Assembly (NCBI GenBank): GCA_902599605.1
Contig: CACKFV010000003.1
Location: forward strand, 1-64,000
From: an uncultured Pelagibacteraceae bacterium
Lineage (GTDB): Bacteria > Pseudomonadota > Alphaproteobacteria > Pelagibacterales > Pelagibacteraceae
DNA length: 64,000 nt
Direction: 5' to 3'
The notes beneath the pieces were generated by a model. It was not told the origin of the DNA, searched no databases, and saw only the letters and a program-made list of their open reading frames with translations. Below, piece by piece: positions 20,935 through 30,716 of the stretch. Made by a program: the position numbers and the translations under genes. The number at the start of each line of letters is the position of its first letter. Position 1 is the first letter of the stretch.

Positions 20935-21227
20935 TGAGCAAAGTAAATTTATACGATACAATAATATCACCTGTTATAACTGAAAAATCATCAAATATGT
21001 CTTCTCAAAATAAAGTTATTTTTAAAGTAAGGGATGATGCTAACAAAAAAACTTTAAAGAAAAATATTGAAAAATTATTTAAAGTAAACGTAGTAAAAGT
21101 GAATATTATTAACAAAAAATCAATTTTGAAATTTACCAGAGGCAGAAACAGTAGAGTAAAAGGTTACAAAAAAGCAGTGATTACATTAAAAAAAGGTCAA
21201 TCCATTGATTTAACAACAGGAATATAA
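20934..21227 (+). CDS. rplW: 50S ribosomal protein L23
   Basis: Exit-site protein that docks trigger factor and SRP. The 97 residues begin with the typical DTIISPVITEKSSNMS and contain FKVRDDANKKTLKKNIEKLF with VNVVKVNII. One base separates it from rplB. Confidence 0.98.
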   Translation: MSKVNLYDTIISPVITEKSSNMSSQNKVIFKVRDDANKKTLKKNIEKLFKVNVVKVNIINKKSILKFTRGRNSRVKGYKKAVITLKKGQSIDLTTGI

Positions 21228-21228
21228 A

Positions 21229-22062
21229 ATGGCATTAAAAACATTCAAACCGTATACTAAGTCTGTAAGAGGAACTGTTCTTGTTGAAAGAAGAAATCTT
21301 TGGAAAGGCAAACCATTTAAGCCTCTTACATCAGTAAAAAATTCATCAAGTGGAAGAAACAATCTTGGAAGAATAACAGCTAGAAATGTTGGTGGTGGAC
21401 ATAAGCAAAAATATAGAAATGTTGATTTTTATAGAAAAAAATTTGGTGAAAAAGCTGAGGTAGAAAGAATTGAATACGATCCTAACAGATCATGTCACAT
21501 AATGTTGGTTAAATTTCCTGATGGTGAGAGATATTACTATTTAGCGCCTCAAGAAATTAAGGTTGGTGATAAAATCTCTAATGGACCTAATTCTGAAATC
21601 AAAGTAGGAAATTGCTTACCATTATCTGAAATACCTGTCGGTATTGATATACATAATGTAGAAATTAATCCTGGTGGTGGTGGAAAAATTGCGAGATCAG
21701 CAGGAACGTCTGTTTCTATTTCAGGTAATGATGGGAGTTATTCAATTATTAAGATGGCATCAGGAGAGGTTAGAAGAATTGACTCCAGAGCAATGGCCAC
21801 TATTGGAGTTCTTTCAAACCCTGATCAAAAAAATATTAAGATTGGTAAAGCTGGTAGATCAAGATGGCTTGGTAGAAGACCACACACAAGAGGTGTCGTT
21901 ATGAACCCAGTCGATCACCCTCATGGTGGTGGTGAAGGTAAATCTGCAGGTGGTAGACATCCCGTTTCTAGAAAAGGTCAATCTGCAAAAGGTTTGAAAA
22001 CAAGAGATAACAAAAGAACAGATAAATTTATAATTCGAAGAAGAAAGAAAAAGAAAGGTTAA
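21229..22062 (+). CDS. rplB: 50S ribosomal protein L2
   Basis: Large core protein needed for subunit joining and peptidyl transfer. The 277 residues show [17 protein letters not shown], the SH3-like and OB-like regions and the catalytic-centre loop [20 protein letters not shown] with the conserved histidine. Normal length. One base separates it from rpsS. Confidence 0.99.
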   Translation: MALKTFKPYTKSVRGTVLVERRNLWKGKPFKPLTSVKNSSSGRNNLGRITARNVGGGHKQKYRNVDFYRKKFGEKAEVERIEYDPNRSCHIMLVKFPDGERYYYLAPQEIKVGDKISNGPNSEIKVGNCLPLSEIPVGIDIHNVEINPGGGGKIARSAGTSVSISGNDGSYSIIKMASGEVRRIDSRAMATIGVLSNPDQKNIKIGKAGRSRWLGRRPHTRGVVMNPVDHPHGGGEGKSAGGRHPVSRKGQSAKGLKTRDNKRTDKFIIRRRKKKKG

Positions 22063-22063
22063 A

Positions 22064-22369
22064 ATGACTAGATCAGTTTGGAAAGGTCCATTTGTTGAAG
22101 AAAGCTTAATTAAAAAAGCTGAAAAACAAAAAAATGAGTCTGGTAAAAAACCTATTAAAACTTGGTCAAGAAAATCAACGATAATTCCAGATTTTGTTGG
22201 TTTAAGTTTTTTAATTTATAATGGTAAAAAGTTTATTCCACTTACGGTATCTGAAGATATGGTTGGCCATAAATTTGGAGAATTTGCACCAACAAGACAA
22301 TTTTTTGGTCATACACCAGCCGATAAAAAAGCCAAGACTGAAGAAACTAAACCTGAAGAGAAGAAATAA
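22064..22369 (+). CDS. rpsS: 30S ribosomal protein S19
   Basis: Head protein that contacts tRNA and intersubunit bridges. The 101 residues begin [19 protein letters not shown] and include [15 protein letters not shown] and [16 protein letters not shown] lysine/glutamate-rich C-terminal tail makes it about nine residues longer than the E. coli protein. Two bases separate it from rplV. Confidence 0.98.
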   Translation: MTRSVWKGPFVEESLIKKAEKQKNESGKKPIKTWSRKSTIIPDFVGLSFLIYNGKKFIPLTVSEDMVGHKFGEFAPTRQFFGHTPADKKAKTEETKPEEKK

Positions 22370-22371
22370 AA

Positions 22372-22767
22372 ATGAGTAAAAAAGATAAAAAAGAAACAAA
22401 TTTAGTAAGGTCAATAAATAAAAATATTAGATCTAGTACTAGAAAGCTTAATCCAATTTTAAAAGGTATTGTTGGAAAAAAGGTTGATTTAGCGATCAGA
22501 GATCTCGATTTTTCAAATAAAAGAATTTGTAAGGATATCAAAAAAACTTTATCTTCAGCTATTGCTAATGCAGAGAACAATTTTCAATATGATATTGATA
22601 AACTTTTTGTTAAAGAAGCTTATTGCGGTAAACAAATCACTATGAAAAGGTTTAGACCAAGAGCAAAAGGAAGAGCAGCTCCAATCTTAAAACCATATTC
22701 AAATTTAACAATTATATTATCGGAAAAATTACAAACTAAAGAGGTTAAAGATGGGACAAAAGGTTAA
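22372..22767 (+). CDS. rplV: 50S ribosomal protein L22
   Basis: Lines the exit tunnel with a long beta hairpin. The 131 residues include [33 protein letters not shown] and the tunnel hairpin [20 protein letters not shown]. The N-terminus carries about 15 extra residues, rich in Lys/Asn, compared with E. coli (110 residues). Its last 17 bases overlap the start of rpsC in another frame, an unusually long overlap for this cluster. Confidence 0.97.
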   Translation: MSKKDKKETNLVRSINKNIRSSTRKLNPILKGIVGKKVDLAIRDLDFSNKRICKDIKKTLSSAIANAENNFQYDIDKLFVKEAYCGKQITMKRFRPRAKGRAAPILKPYSNLTIILSEKLQTKEVKDGTKG

Positions 22768-23410
22768 TCCTGTAGGTTTAAGACTTGGAGTTAATAGAGG
22801 ATGGGATTCAGTTTGGTATGCTAAAAAAAAGGATTTTGGTAAATTTTTAATCGAAGACTTTAAAATAAGAGAATATATCAAAAAAAACGTCATTAACTCT
22901 GGGGTTTCAAAAGTGATGATAGAAAGAACTTCAAAAAAATGTTTTGTAACAATTTATACTTCAAGACCTGGCTTTGTAATCGGTAAAAAGGGAAGTGATA
23001 TTGAAAAGATCAAAGAAAAACTATCTAGACTAACTACAAATGAAGTGAACCTTAATATTAAAGAAGTAAAAAAACCAGAGACAAACAGTTATTTAGTTGC
23101 TGAAAATATATCCCAACAGCTGGTTAAAAGAATTTCTTATAGAAGAGCGATGAAGAGAGCTATGCAGTCTGCATTAAGATTAGGAGCAAAGGGTATAAAG
23201 GTATCTGTAAGCGGGAGATTAGGTGGAAACGAAATTGCGAGGACAGAATGGCTAAGAGATGGAAGTATTCCCTCCCACACTCTAAGAGCGGACATAGATT
23301 ATGCAGAAGCGGAAGCTTTAACCACGTATGGAATTATTGGTATTAAAGTTTGGATATATAAAGGTGAGATTTTTACGAAAGAATTTAGTCAGGAAACAAA
23401 TAAGAGATAA
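22751..23410 (+). CDS. rpsC: 30S ribosomal protein S3
   Basis: Guards the mRNA entry channel. The 219 residues begin [19 protein letters not shown] and carry the KH domain [13 protein letters not shown] and [17 protein letters not shown]; the C-terminal half ends [14 protein letters not shown]. Start ATG at 22751 lies inside rplV and gives the exact family N-terminus. Confidence 0.98.
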   Translation: MGQKVNPVGLRLGVNRGWDSVWYAKKKDFGKFLIEDFKIREYIKKNVINSGVSKVMIERTSKKCFVTIYTSRPGFVIGKKGSDIEKIKEKLSRLTTNEVNLNIKEVKKPETNSYLVAENISQQLVKRISYRRAMKRAMQSALRLGAKGIKVSVSGRLGGNEIARTEWLRDGSIPSHTLRADIDYAEAEALTTYGIIGIKVWIYKGEIFTKEFSQETNKR

Positions 23411-23412
23411 CT

Positions 23413-23823
23413 ATGCTACAACCAACTAGAACAAAATTTAGAAAAGCCCATAAAGGTCGTATCCATGGAAATGCGTCTAGATGTAATAAAATGAATTATG
23501 GTTCTTTTGGACTAAAAGCTTTGCAGCCAGATAGAGTAATTTCAAAACAAATAGAGGCTGCTAGAGTCGCTTTAACAAGACATATGAAACGACAAGGTAG
23601 AGTTTGGACAAGAGTTTTTCCAAATATCCCCGTTTCAAAAAAACCAACTGAAGTAAGAATGGGAAAGGGCAAAGGTTCTCCAGAATTTTGGGCATGTAGA
23701 GTCAAACCAGGAAGAATTTTATTTGAGGTAGATGGAGTATCTGAACAAATAGCAAAAGAAGCTTTATATAAAGCTTCCGCTAAACTACCAATTAAAACTA
23801 AGTTCATAAGAAGGATCTCATAA
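23413..23823 (+). CDS. rplP: 50S ribosomal protein L16
   Basis: Binds near the A site of the 50S subunit. The 136 residues start [16 protein letters not shown] and contain [37 protein letters not shown] and [21 protein letters not shown]. Normal length; the stop overlaps rpmC by one base. Confidence 0.99.
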   Translation: MLQPTRTKFRKAHKGRIHGNASRCNKMNYGSFGLKALQPDRVISKQIEAARVALTRHMKRQGRVWTRVFPNIPVSKKPTEVRMGKGKGSPEFWACRVKPGRILFEVDGVSEQIAKEALYKASAKLPIKTKFIRRIS

Positions 23824-24014
23824 TGAAGAAGAATGAAATAAAGAAATTTACCAAGGATCAAGCATTGAAAAATTTAGATAAGCTTAAAAAAGACTTATTT
23901 AATTTGAGATTCCAAAAAACAAACGGACAACTTACAAATCCGTCAAAAATATCTCAAACAAAAAAGGATATTTCAAGAATGAAAACATTAATAGGAAGGA
24001 AAAAAAGTGCCTAA
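23823..24014 (+). CDS. rpmC: 50S ribosomal protein L29
   Basis: Small helical protein beside the exit tunnel. The 63 residues contain [20 protein letters not shown], the family signature, followed by [11 protein letters not shown]. It overlaps rpsQ by eight bases. Confidence 0.95.
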   Translation: MKKNEIKKFTKDQALKNLDKLKKDLFNLRFQKTNGQLTNPSKISQTKKDISRMKTLIGRKKSA

Positions 24015-24243
24015 AAAAATATTAAGTGGAGTTGTAGTAAGCGATAAACCAAATAAAACAATTACTGTTATGGTAGAAAGAAAATTTCAACATCCTACTT
24101 TAAAAAAAGTTGTAAAAGTAAGAAAAAAATTTAGTGCCCATGATGAAAATAATAAATTTAAAAATGGAGACAAAGTAAAAATAATTGAGTGTAGACCATA
24201 TTCAAAAACAAAAAAATTTGAGGTGCTAGGAGATAATAAATGA
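24007..24243 (+). CDS. rpsQ: 30S ribosomal protein S17
   Basis: Primary 16S rRNA binder with an OB fold. The 78 residues read [20 protein letters not shown] and [20 protein letters not shown]. It starts with GTG at 24007, inside the end of rpmC, and overlaps rplN by four bases. Confidence 0.96.
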   Translation: MPKKILSGVVVSDKPNKTITVMVERKFQHPTLKKVVKVRKKFSAHDENNKFKNGDKVKIIECRPYSKTKKFEVLGDNK

Positions 24244-24608
24244 TACAAGTGCAAACTGAACTATTCGTAGCAGATAATACAGGAGCAAAAAAAATTGAGT
24301 GTATAAAAGTACTTGGTGGTTCAAAAAGAAGATACGCTAGCATTGGTGATACAATTGTAGTTGCTGTAAAGGAAGCTATCCCTAAAGGTAAAGTCAAAAA
24401 AGGGTCAGTTCATAAAGCTGTGGTTGTTAGAGTAAAAAAAGGAATTCACAGAGACGATGGATCAAAAGTTAGATTTGACAATAATGCAGCTGTCTTGACT
24501 GATGACAAAGGTGAACCTATTGGAACTAGGATTTTTGGACCAGTCACAAGAGAATTGAGAAGTAGAGGACAAATGAAAATAATATCATTAGCTCCAGAGG
24601 TAATATAA
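24240..24608 (+). CDS. rplN: 50S ribosomal protein L14
   Basis: Forms intersubunit bridge B8. The 122 residues begin [20 protein letters not shown] and contain [20 protein letters not shown] and [13 protein letters not shown]. Normal length. The next gene follows with no gap. Confidence 0.99.
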   Translation: MIQVQTELFVADNTGAKKIECIKVLGGSKRRYASIGDTIVVAVKEAIPKGKVKKGSVHKAVVVRVKKGIHRDDGSKVRFDNNAAVLTDDKGEPIGTRIFGPVTRELRSRGQMKIISLAPEVI

Positions 24609-24851
24609 ATGATTAAGAAAGGCTCAAATGTCAAAGTACTTGTTGGAAAAGACAAAAACAAAACAGGTGAAATTATAGAATTAGATAGAAAGAGGAATAG
24701 AGCAAAGATTAAAGGAATAAACATGATAAAAAAACATCTTAAAACTACAAAAGAAAGAAAAGGTGGAATAGTTGATAAAGAAAATTTTGTTCATTTATCA
24801 AATCTAAAATTGGATCAAAAACAAGATAAAAAAAAGGCAGTTAAAAAATGA
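24609..24851 (+). CDS. rplX: 50S ribosomal protein L24
   Basis: Assembly initiator with a KOW domain: [20 protein letters not shown] at the start. At 80 residues it is shorter than the E. coli protein (104) and ends in a lysine-rich tail ([10 protein letters not shown]). It overlaps rplE by four bases. Confidence 0.95.
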   Translation: MIKKGSNVKVLVGKDKNKTGEIIELDRKRNRAKIKGINMIKKHLKTTKERKGGIVDKENFVHLSNLKLDQKQDKKKAVKK

Positions 24852-25402
24852 TACCAAGATTAAAAACATTGTATCACCAGGAAGTTAAAACAATGCTTAA
24901 AGAAAAATATGGTTTTAAAAATCTTAATATGGCACCAAAATTTGAAAAAGTTGTTTTGAATATGGGTCTAGGAATAGACGGAAACGACTCAAAAATATTT
25001 AAATCTTGCGAAGAGGATTTAGCCAAAATTGCTGGACAAAAACCAGTTTCAACAAAATTTAAAAAATCCATTTCAAATTTTAAAACACGTAAAGATACGA
25101 AAGCAGGACTTAAGGTTACTTTACGAAAAAATAAAATGTATGAATTTATAGATAGACTTGTAAACATTGCTCTTCCAAGAATAAAAGATTTTAGAGGTCT
25201 TTCCTCAAAAGGTTTCGATAAGTTTGGTAATTTCACCTTTGGCGTAAAGGAGCATATAATATTTCCCGAGGTAAATTTTGACAAGGTGGATAAAATAAGA
25301 GGTTTAGATATTACAATAGTAATTAAATCAAAATCAAAAGAACATAGCTTAGAATTATTAAAGAGATTTAATTTTCCATTTAGAGATGAAAGGAGCAACT
25401 AA
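24848..25402 (+). CDS. rplE: 50S ribosomal protein L5
   Basis: 5S rRNA-binding protein. The 184 residues start with [20 protein letters not shown] and contain [19 protein letters not shown] and [20 protein letters not shown]. It overlaps rpsN by one base. Confidence 0.98.
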   Translation: MIPRLKTLYHQEVKTMLKEKYGFKNLNMAPKFEKVVLNMGLGIDGNDSKIFKSCEEDLAKIAGQKPVSTKFKKSISNFKTRKDTKAGLKVTLRKNKMYEFIDRLVNIALPRIKDFRGLSSKGFDKFGNFTFGVKEHIIFPEVNFDKVDKIRGLDITIVIKSKSKEHSLELLKRFNFPFRDERSN

Positions 25403-25707
25403 TGGCGAAACTCAGTTCAATAAATAAAAATAATAGACGACGAAAGTTGTCAGATAGATTTTATGCAAAGAGAAAAAAACTAAAACTAATTATAATGAAT
25501 AAAAAATTACCTTTAGAGGAAAGGTTTAAAGCTCAACAAAAATTATCAAAATTACCAAGAAATTCGGCAAAGACTAGAGTAAGAAATAGATGTGAAATTA
25601 CAGGTAGACCGCATGGTGTTTACAGAAAATTAAGAATATCCAGAATAGCTCTTAGACAACTAGGTCTGCAGGGTAAAATTCCAGGTATGATAAAATCAAG
25701 TTGGTAG
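25402..25707 (+). CDS. rpsN: 30S ribosomal protein S14
   Basis: Head protein. At 101 residues it is the long form without the two CxxC zinc pairs (C-minus type), and contains [20 protein letters not shown] and [20 protein letters not shown]. Thirteen bases with a GGGG-containing ribosome binding region separate it from rpsH. Confidence 0.98.
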   Translation: MAKLSSINKNNRRRKLSDRFYAKRKKLKLIIMNKKLPLEERFKAQQKLSKLPRNSAKTRVRNRCEITGRPHGVYRKLRISRIALRQLGLQGKIPGMIKSSW

Positions 25708-25720
25708 AAAGGGGAATTAT

Positions 25721-26116
25721 ATGAGTTTAACAGATCCAATAGGAGATATGCTGGCGAGGATAAAAAACTCGCAATTAAGAAATCATAAAAAAGTAGAAAT
25801 GCCTTCATCAAATTTTAAGATGAAGATTGCAGACGTTTTAAAAAACGAAGGTTATATCAATGGGTTTAATGTTGATAAAAATGAAAACAAACAAGTTTTA
25901 ATTATTGATCTTAAATATAATTCAGGATCTCCAGTAATAAGTGTAATCGAAAGAGTATCAAAACCGGGTAGAAGAGTTTTTTCTAGCGCACAAAGCTTAC
26001 CAAAAATTAATAATGGTTTAGGAATTGCAATTATATCTACGCCAAAAGGTGTTATGACAGATATAGATGCAAGAAAACAAAAGGTTGGTGGCGAAATAAT
26101 TTGTAAGGTATTTTAA
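25721..26116 (+). CDS. rpsH: 30S ribosomal protein S8
   Basis: 16S rRNA platform protein, repressor of the spc operon in E. coli. The 131 residues begin SLTDPIGDMLARIKNSQLRN and end GIAIISTPKGVMTDIDARK followed by VGGEIICKVF. The last base of its stop codon is the first base of the rplF ATG. Confidence 0.98.
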   Translation: MSLTDPIGDMLARIKNSQLRNHKKVEMPSSNFKMKIADVLKNEGYINGFNVDKNENKQVLIIDLKYNSGSPVISVIERVSKPGRRVFSSAQSLPKINNGLGIAIISTPKGVMTDIDARKQKVGGEIICKVF

Positions 26117-26655
26117 TGTCTAAAATTGGTAAAATAAGTATTAATATTCCAGATAAAGTCAAAGTTGCTTTAGCAGGATCAGATATAAATGTGGAAGGTC
26201 CTTTAGGTAAACAAAAGTTGAAAATTAATTTAGAGATGTTTGATTTTAAAATCAATGATGGCAAAAATGTTTCAATTAAACCAAAAAAACTAGATGATGA
26301 TACTAAAAGATTATGGGGAATGAATAGAAGTCTAATTAATAATGCAATAATAGGAACTAGTGTGGGTTTTGAAAAAATACTTGAGCTAAGCGGCGTAGGT
26401 TACAGAGCAGCATTAAAAGGAAAACAATTGAATCTACAACTAGGTTTTAGTCATGATATTAATTTTGATATTCCCGAAGATGTTAAAATTTTAGTTGAAA
26501 AGCAAACAACTATTAAAATATCAGGAGTTAATAAACAGAAAGTTGGCATGATTGCATCAAAGATTAAATCTTTTAGACCACCCGAGCCCTATAAAGGAAA
26601 AGGAATTAAAGAAAAAGGTCAATATATTTTAAGGAAAGAGGGTAAAAAGAAATAA
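26116..26655 (+). CDS. rplF: 50S ribosomal protein L6
   Basis: Near the GTPase centre. The 179 residues begin [20 protein letters not shown] and contain the second repeat with [16 protein letters not shown] sequence ([20 protein letters not shown]). One-base overlaps join it to rpsH and rplR. Confidence 0.98.
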   Translation: MSKIGKISINIPDKVKVALAGSDINVEGPLGKQKLKINLEMFDFKINDGKNVSIKPKKLDDDTKRLWGMNRSLINNAIIGTSVGFEKILELSGVGYRAALKGKQLNLQLGFSHDINFDIPEDVKILVEKQTTIKISGVNKQKVGMIASKIKSFRPPEPYKGKGIKEKGQYILRKEGKKK

Positions 26656-27011
26656 TGAAATTAAGCACCTTACAGAGAAAAAAATTCAGAATTAGAAATA
26701 AACTTAAGGGCAATTCTAAAAATGATCGTTTTAGACTAAGTGTATCTAGAAGTTTAAAAAACATATCTGCGCAAATAATTGATGATGCAAATAGTAAGAC
26801 TATTCTGTCTGCTTCATCTAATGAAAAAGGTATGAAATCTGCAAATAAGATAAATAAAACTGAACTTTCAAAATTGGTTGCTGAAAAATTGGCAAAAAAA
26901 GCAGTAGAAAAAAATATCAAGAAAATTTATTTTGATAGAGGGCAATTTAAGTACCATGGAAGAGTAAAGATTTTTGCTGAAATATTAAGAAAAAACGGAA
27001 TGGAATTTTAG
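26655..27011 (+). CDS. rplR: 50S ribosomal protein L18
   Basis: 5S rRNA-binding protein. The 118 residues contain [20 protein letters not shown] and the C-terminal [20 protein letters not shown], matching the family ending DRGGYLYHGRVKALAEAAR. One base separates it from rpsE. Confidence 0.97.
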   Translation: MKLSTLQRKKFRIRNKLKGNSKNDRFRLSVSRSLKNISAQIIDDANSKTILSASSNEKGMKSANKINKTELSKLVAEKLAKKAVEKNIKKIYFDRGQFKYHGRVKIFAEILRKNGMEF

Positions 27012-27012
27012 T

Positions 27013-27513
27013 ATGTCTAAAGAAAATGAATTTATAGAAAAACTTGTTCACGTAAACAGAATTACAAAAGTTGTTAAGGGTGGTAGAAGATTTGGTTTCT
27101 CTGCATTAGTAGTTGTCGGAAATCAAAGTGGAAAAATTGGTATTGCGCATGCAAAATCAAAACAAGTTCCCGATGCTATAAAAAAAGCTAATGAAATTGC
27201 TAGAAGAAATTTAATTCAAATACCTTTAAGAGAGGGAAGAACTATTCATCATGATGTTTCTGGTAAAGATGGCGCTGGAAAAATCAAAATGAGAGCAGCT
27301 CCAAAAGGAACAGGTATTATTGCTGGTGGACCAGTGAGAGCTGTATGTGAAGTGCTAGGTATAAAAGATATTGTTGCTAAATCACTAGGAACTGCAAATC
27401 CTCACAATGTTATAAGAGCATGTCTTAAAGCTTTAAAAAAACAAAACTCTCCAAAACAAATATCAATTATTAGAAATAAGAAAATTTCAGAAATAATAGA
27501 AAAAAGAGGATAA
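27013..27513 (+). CDS. rpsE: 30S ribosomal protein S5
   Basis: Fidelity protein at the mRNA entry. The 166 residues contain the dsRNA-binding-like domain [20 protein letters not shown], then [19 protein letters not shown] and [15 protein letters not shown]. Its stop overlaps rplO by one base, so there is no room for rpmD (L30), which follows rpsE in E. coli. Confidence 0.99.
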   Translation: MSKENEFIEKLVHVNRITKVVKGGRRFGFSALVVVGNQSGKIGIAHAKSKQVPDAIKKANEIARRNLIQIPLREGRTIHHDVSGKDGAGKIKMRAAPKGTGIIAGGPVRAVCEVLGIKDIVAKSLGTANPHNVIRACLKALKKQNSPKQISIIRNKKISEIIEKRG

Positions 27514-27968
27514 TGATGCTTAATGATTTAACTAAACTGAAAACAAAAAAAATTAGAGTCGGAAGAGGTATTGGATCCGGAAAAGGTAAAACTTCTGGCA
27601 GAGGTGTAAAAGGTCAAAAATCAAGATCTGGTGTTGCAATTAAAAGTTTTGAAGGTGGCCAGATGCCTTTATACAGGAGATTACCTAAAAGAGGTTTTAA
27701 TTCAATAAACAAAAATAAAATTGGGAAATTAAACTTGGGTGATTTACAACTTCTTATAGATTCAAAAAGAATAAGATCATCAGATAAAATAGATATTAAA
27801 TATTTACAAAGTTCAAAAATTATAAAAAAAAAATATGAAAAAATAAAGATACTTGGTCAGGGTGAAATCAAAAATAAGCTAAATTTAGAAGTCCATTTTT
27901 TATCTAATTCAGCAAAAGAGAAACTTTCAAAGAATGGCTCAACAATAAAAATTTTAGATAGCAAATAA
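27513..27968 (+). CDS. rplO: 50S ribosomal protein L15
   Basis: Late-assembly 50S protein. The 151 residues start (M)MLNDLTKLKTKKIRVGRG and carry the glycine-rich GSGKGKTSGRGVKGQKSRSG and GGQMPLYRRLPKRGF. The ATG at 27516 is an alternative start. Ten bases separate it from secY. Confidence 0.98.
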   Translation: MMLNDLTKLKTKKIRVGRGIGSGKGKTSGRGVKGQKSRSGVAIKSFEGGQMPLYRRLPKRGFNSINKNKIGKLNLGDLQLLIDSKRIRSSDKIDIKYLQSSKIIKKKYEKIKILGQGEIKNKLNLEVHFLSNSAKEKLSKNGSTIKILDSK

Positions 27969-27978
27969 GTAAAATCAT

Positions 27979-29259
27979 ATGAGTACAATGACACAAAATA
28001 ACGATTTAAGAAATCGTATAATCTTTACTATATTTATCCTAGCAGTTTATAGATTTGGAACATTTGTTCCTTTGCCTGGTATAGACCCTGATCAGTTGAA
28101 AATTATGATGGAGGGAAATCAAAAAGGTCTACTTGGCATGTTTAATGTTTTTGCAGGCGGTGCAGTAGGTCGTATGGCAATATTCGCTTTAGGAATAATG
28201 CCTTACATTTCGTCTTCGATTATTGTTCAATTACTTACAGGAGTTTCTGATTATTTTAAAAATTTAAAAAGTCAGGGGACAATTGGAAGACAAAAAATTA
28301 CGCAAATTACAAGGTACGGAACAGTTCTTTTAGCAACTATTCAAGGCTATGGTTTATCAGTTGGATTAGAGTCATCAGAAAATTTAGTTATTAATCCAGG
28401 TATATTTTTTAAAGTTACTACTGTAACGACTATTGTAGCTGGTACTATTTTTTTAATGTGGTTAGGAGAACAAATTACTCAGAGAGGAATAGGTAATGGA
28501 ATTTCATTAATTATCTTCTCTGGTATTGTTGCAGAAATACCCAGAGCCTTAGTTACAACTTTCGAGTTAGGTAGAACAGGTGCAATATCATCAACTATGA
28601 TAATTTTTATTTTCATTTTATTAATAGCTACAATTATGTTTATTGTCTTTATGGAAAGAGCTCTTAGAAAAATTTTGATAAATTATCCAAAAAGACAAAT
28701 GGGTAATAAAATGTATGGGGGTGACTCTTCACATCTTCCTTTAAAAATAAATACAGCAGGTGTAATTCCAGCTATTTTTGCTTCAGCTTTGCTACTGTTG
28801 CCTGCCACACTTACAAACTTCAATATCACTGAGAACGATAACGTGTCTTCCTTTTTATCTTTCTTTTCTCAAGGTCAACCTTTGTACATGTTTTTATATG
28901 CCTCAGGTATTATCTTTTTCACTTTCTTTTACACTTCTCTTGTGTTCAATCCAGATGAAACTGCTGAAAATTTAAGAAAATATGGTGGCTTTGTACCAGG
29001 GATAAGACCAGGTGAAAGTACCGCAAGATACATAGAAGAAATTTTAACAAGACTCACAACGATTGGAGCACTATATCTAACATTAGTTTGTTTAATGCCA
29101 GAATTTTTAATAGCAAACTATCCTATACCTTTTTATTTAGGCGGTGCTTCAGTTTTAATTGTCGTAGTAGTAGCAATTGATACAGTAACCCAAATCCAAA
29201 CTAGATTAATGAGTGCGCAATACGAACAACTTATTAAAAAAACCAAATTTGGAAGATAG
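27979..29259 (+). CDS. secY: preprotein translocase subunit SecY
   Basis: Channel of the general secretion pathway. The 426 residues contain about ten hydrophobic helices; RFGTFVPLPGIDPDQL near the start, the plug region GGAVGRMAIFALGIMPYISS, GEQITQRGIGNGISLIIF, and the cytoplasmic loop KYGGFVPGIRPGESTARYI used by ribosomes and SecA. No rpmJ follows; adk is next after two bases. Confidence 0.98.
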   Translation: MSTMTQNNDLRNRIIFTIFILAVYRFGTFVPLPGIDPDQLKIMMEGNQKGLLGMFNVFAGGAVGRMAIFALGIMPYISSSIIVQLLTGVSDYFKNLKSQGTIGRQKITQITRYGTVLLATIQGYGLSVGLESSENLVINPGIFFKVTTVTTIVAGTIFLMWLGEQITQRGIGNGISLIIFSGIVAEIPRALVTTFELGRTGAISSTMIIFIFILLIATIMFIVFMERALRKILINYPKRQMGNKMYGGDSSHLPLKINTAGVIPAIFASALLLLPATLTNFNITENDNVSSFLSFFSQGQPLYMFLYASGIIFFTFFYTSLVFNPDETAENLRKYGGFVPGIRPGESTARYIEEILTRLTTIGALYLTLVCLMPEFLIANYPIPFYLGGASVLIVVVVAIDTVTQIQTRLMSAQYEQLIKKTKFGR

Positions 29260-29261
29260 AA

Positions 29262-29825
29262 GTGAATATAATTTTATTTGGTCCACCAGGTGCGGGCAAA
29301 GGTACACAAGCAAAATTTCTTGTCCAAATATTGAATAATTTTCAAATTTCAACAGGAGATATGTTAAGGGAAGAAATCAAAAAAGATACCGAAATTGGTA
29401 AGAAAATTATAAGTTTTATGAATGAAGGTAAATTTGTTGATGATGAAATTGTTAATAGTCTTATGAAAAAAGTAGTTTTTGATAAATCAAAAAAAGGGAA
29501 ATTAATTTTTGATGGTTATCCTAGAACTATTAAACAAGCAAAAAATTTAGATTCATTATTGATAGAATCTAAACAACAAATTGATTTTATTTTTTTTCTA
29601 AATGTGAATAAAGAAACTATAATTAAAAGAATTGAAAAAAGAAAAGTTGAAGAAAAAAGGGGCGATGATGATCTAGATACAATTCTTAAAAGATATGATA
29701 CTTATTTAAAAACAACCTCCCCAGTATTAGATTATTATTCATCTAAACAAAACTTTTATAAGCTTGATGGAAACCTGGAAATTGATCAAATAAACAAGCA
29801 AATCAAGGGCTTTTTAAAGTTATAA
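29262..29825 (+). CDS. adk: adenylate kinase (short-LID form)
   Basis: Interconverts ATP + AMP and 2 ADP. The 187 residues have the P-loop GPPGAGKGT at 7-15, the AMP-binding ISTGDMLREE and DGYPRTIKQA. Between KRKVEEKRG and LKRYDTYLKTTSPV the long LID insert of the 214-residue E. coli enzyme is missing, so this is the short type. It starts with GTG at 29262, two bases after the secY stop. The secY-adk pairing is widely conserved. Confidence 0.97.
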   Translation: MNIILFGPPGAGKGTQAKFLVQILNNFQISTGDMLREEIKKDTEIGKKIISFMNEGKFVDDEIVNSLMKKVVFDKSKKGKLIFDGYPRTIKQAKNLDSLLIESKQQIDFIFFLNVNKETIIKRIEKRKVEEKRGDDDLDTILKRYDTYLKTTSPVLDYYSSKQNFYKLDGNLEIDQINKQIKGFLKL

Positions 29826-29829
29826 AAAG

Positions 29830-29857
29830 TTGACTTTAAATTTTCATCTTATATAAA
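29830..29857 (+). promoter_or_regulatory. candidate promoter for rpsM-rpsK-rpoA-rplQ
   Basis: TTGACT (29830-29835) and TATAAA (29852-29857) are 16 bases apart; start of transcription would fall near 29864, leaving a leader of only about 15 bases before rpsM at 29880. The 54-base gap is among the largest in the ribosomal run, so a secondary alpha-operon promoter is plausible. Confidence 0.5.
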
Positions 29858-29879
29858 AGGCTAAATTTTATCTCAAATT

Positions 29880-30263
29880 ATGGCTCGAATTGCAGGTGTA
29901 AATATCCCACAGAATAAAATCGTTCAGATTGGACTTACATATATTTATGGTATAGGGGATAAGTTTTCTAAACAAATCTGTAAGGAATTAGAAATACCAA
30001 AATCAAAAAGAGTGAATGAACTAACGGACGACCAAATTCTAAAAATTAGAGAGTATATTGACCAGCACTTTACAGTTGAAGGAGATTTAAGAAGAGAAAA
30101 TTCAATGAGCATAAAAAGATTAATTGATCTTGCTTGCTACAGGGGTTTTCGACATAAAAAAAAATTACCTGTAAGAGGACAAAGAACCAGATGTAATGCG
30201 AGAACAAGAAAAGGTAAAGCAATTGCTATTGCAGGTAAAAAATTAACACCATTAAAGAAATAG
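29880..30263 (+). CDS. rpsM: 30S ribosomal protein S13
   Basis: Head protein forming bridges B1a/B1b. The 127 residues start [20 protein letters not shown] and contain [20 protein letters not shown] and [17 protein letters not shown]. In E. coli rpmJ precedes it; here the gap holds only the candidate promoter. Confidence 0.98.
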   Translation: MARIAGVNIPQNKIVQIGLTYIYGIGDKFSKQICKELEIPKSKRVNELTDDQILKIREYIDQHFTVEGDLRRENSMSIKRLIDLACYRGFRHKKKLPVRGQRTRCNARTRKGKAIAIAGKKLTPLKK

Positions 30264-30269
30264 TTTAAG

Positions 30270-30716
30270 ATGGCTGACAAGAAAAAAGTAGAAAAAAAAG
30301 TTGACGATAAACCAGATGCAAAATCAGTAAAAAAAAGTTCTTACTCTAAAAAGAAAAAAGTAAAAAAAAGTATTGTAAATGGGATAGCTTATGTACAGTC
30401 AACGTTTAATAATACAATTGTATCAATAGCTGATACGCAAGGAAATGTTGTATCCTGGGCGTCTGCTGGACAAAAAGGCTTTAAAGGGTCTAGGAAATCA
30501 ACACCTTACGCAGCACAAATAGCTGCTGATTCAGCTGCATCGAAAGCTTTAGAATATGGTATGAAAACTTTGACAGTTGAAATCAAAGGACCAGGCTCAG
30601 GAAGAGAAACTGCTTTGCGTGCATTACAGGCAAGAGGTTTTAAAATTTTGTCGATCAAAGACACAACACCAATGCCTCATAATGGAACAAGACCACCAAA
30701 AAAAAGGAGAGTTTAA
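30270..30716 (+). CDS. rpsK: 30S ribosomal protein S11
   Basis: Platform protein near the E site. The core contains [39 protein letters not shown] and the C-terminal [18 protein letters not shown]. The first 35 residues are a lysine-rich extension, making it 148 residues against 129 in E. coli. Overlaps rpoA by one base. Confidence 0.98.
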   Translation: MADKKKVEKKVDDKPDAKSVKKSSYSKKKKVKKSIVNGIAYVQSTFNNTIVSIADTQGNVVSWASAGQKGFKGSRKSTPYAAQIAADSAASKALEYGMKTLTVEIKGPGSGRETALRALQARGFKILSIKDTTPMPHNGTRPPKKRRV

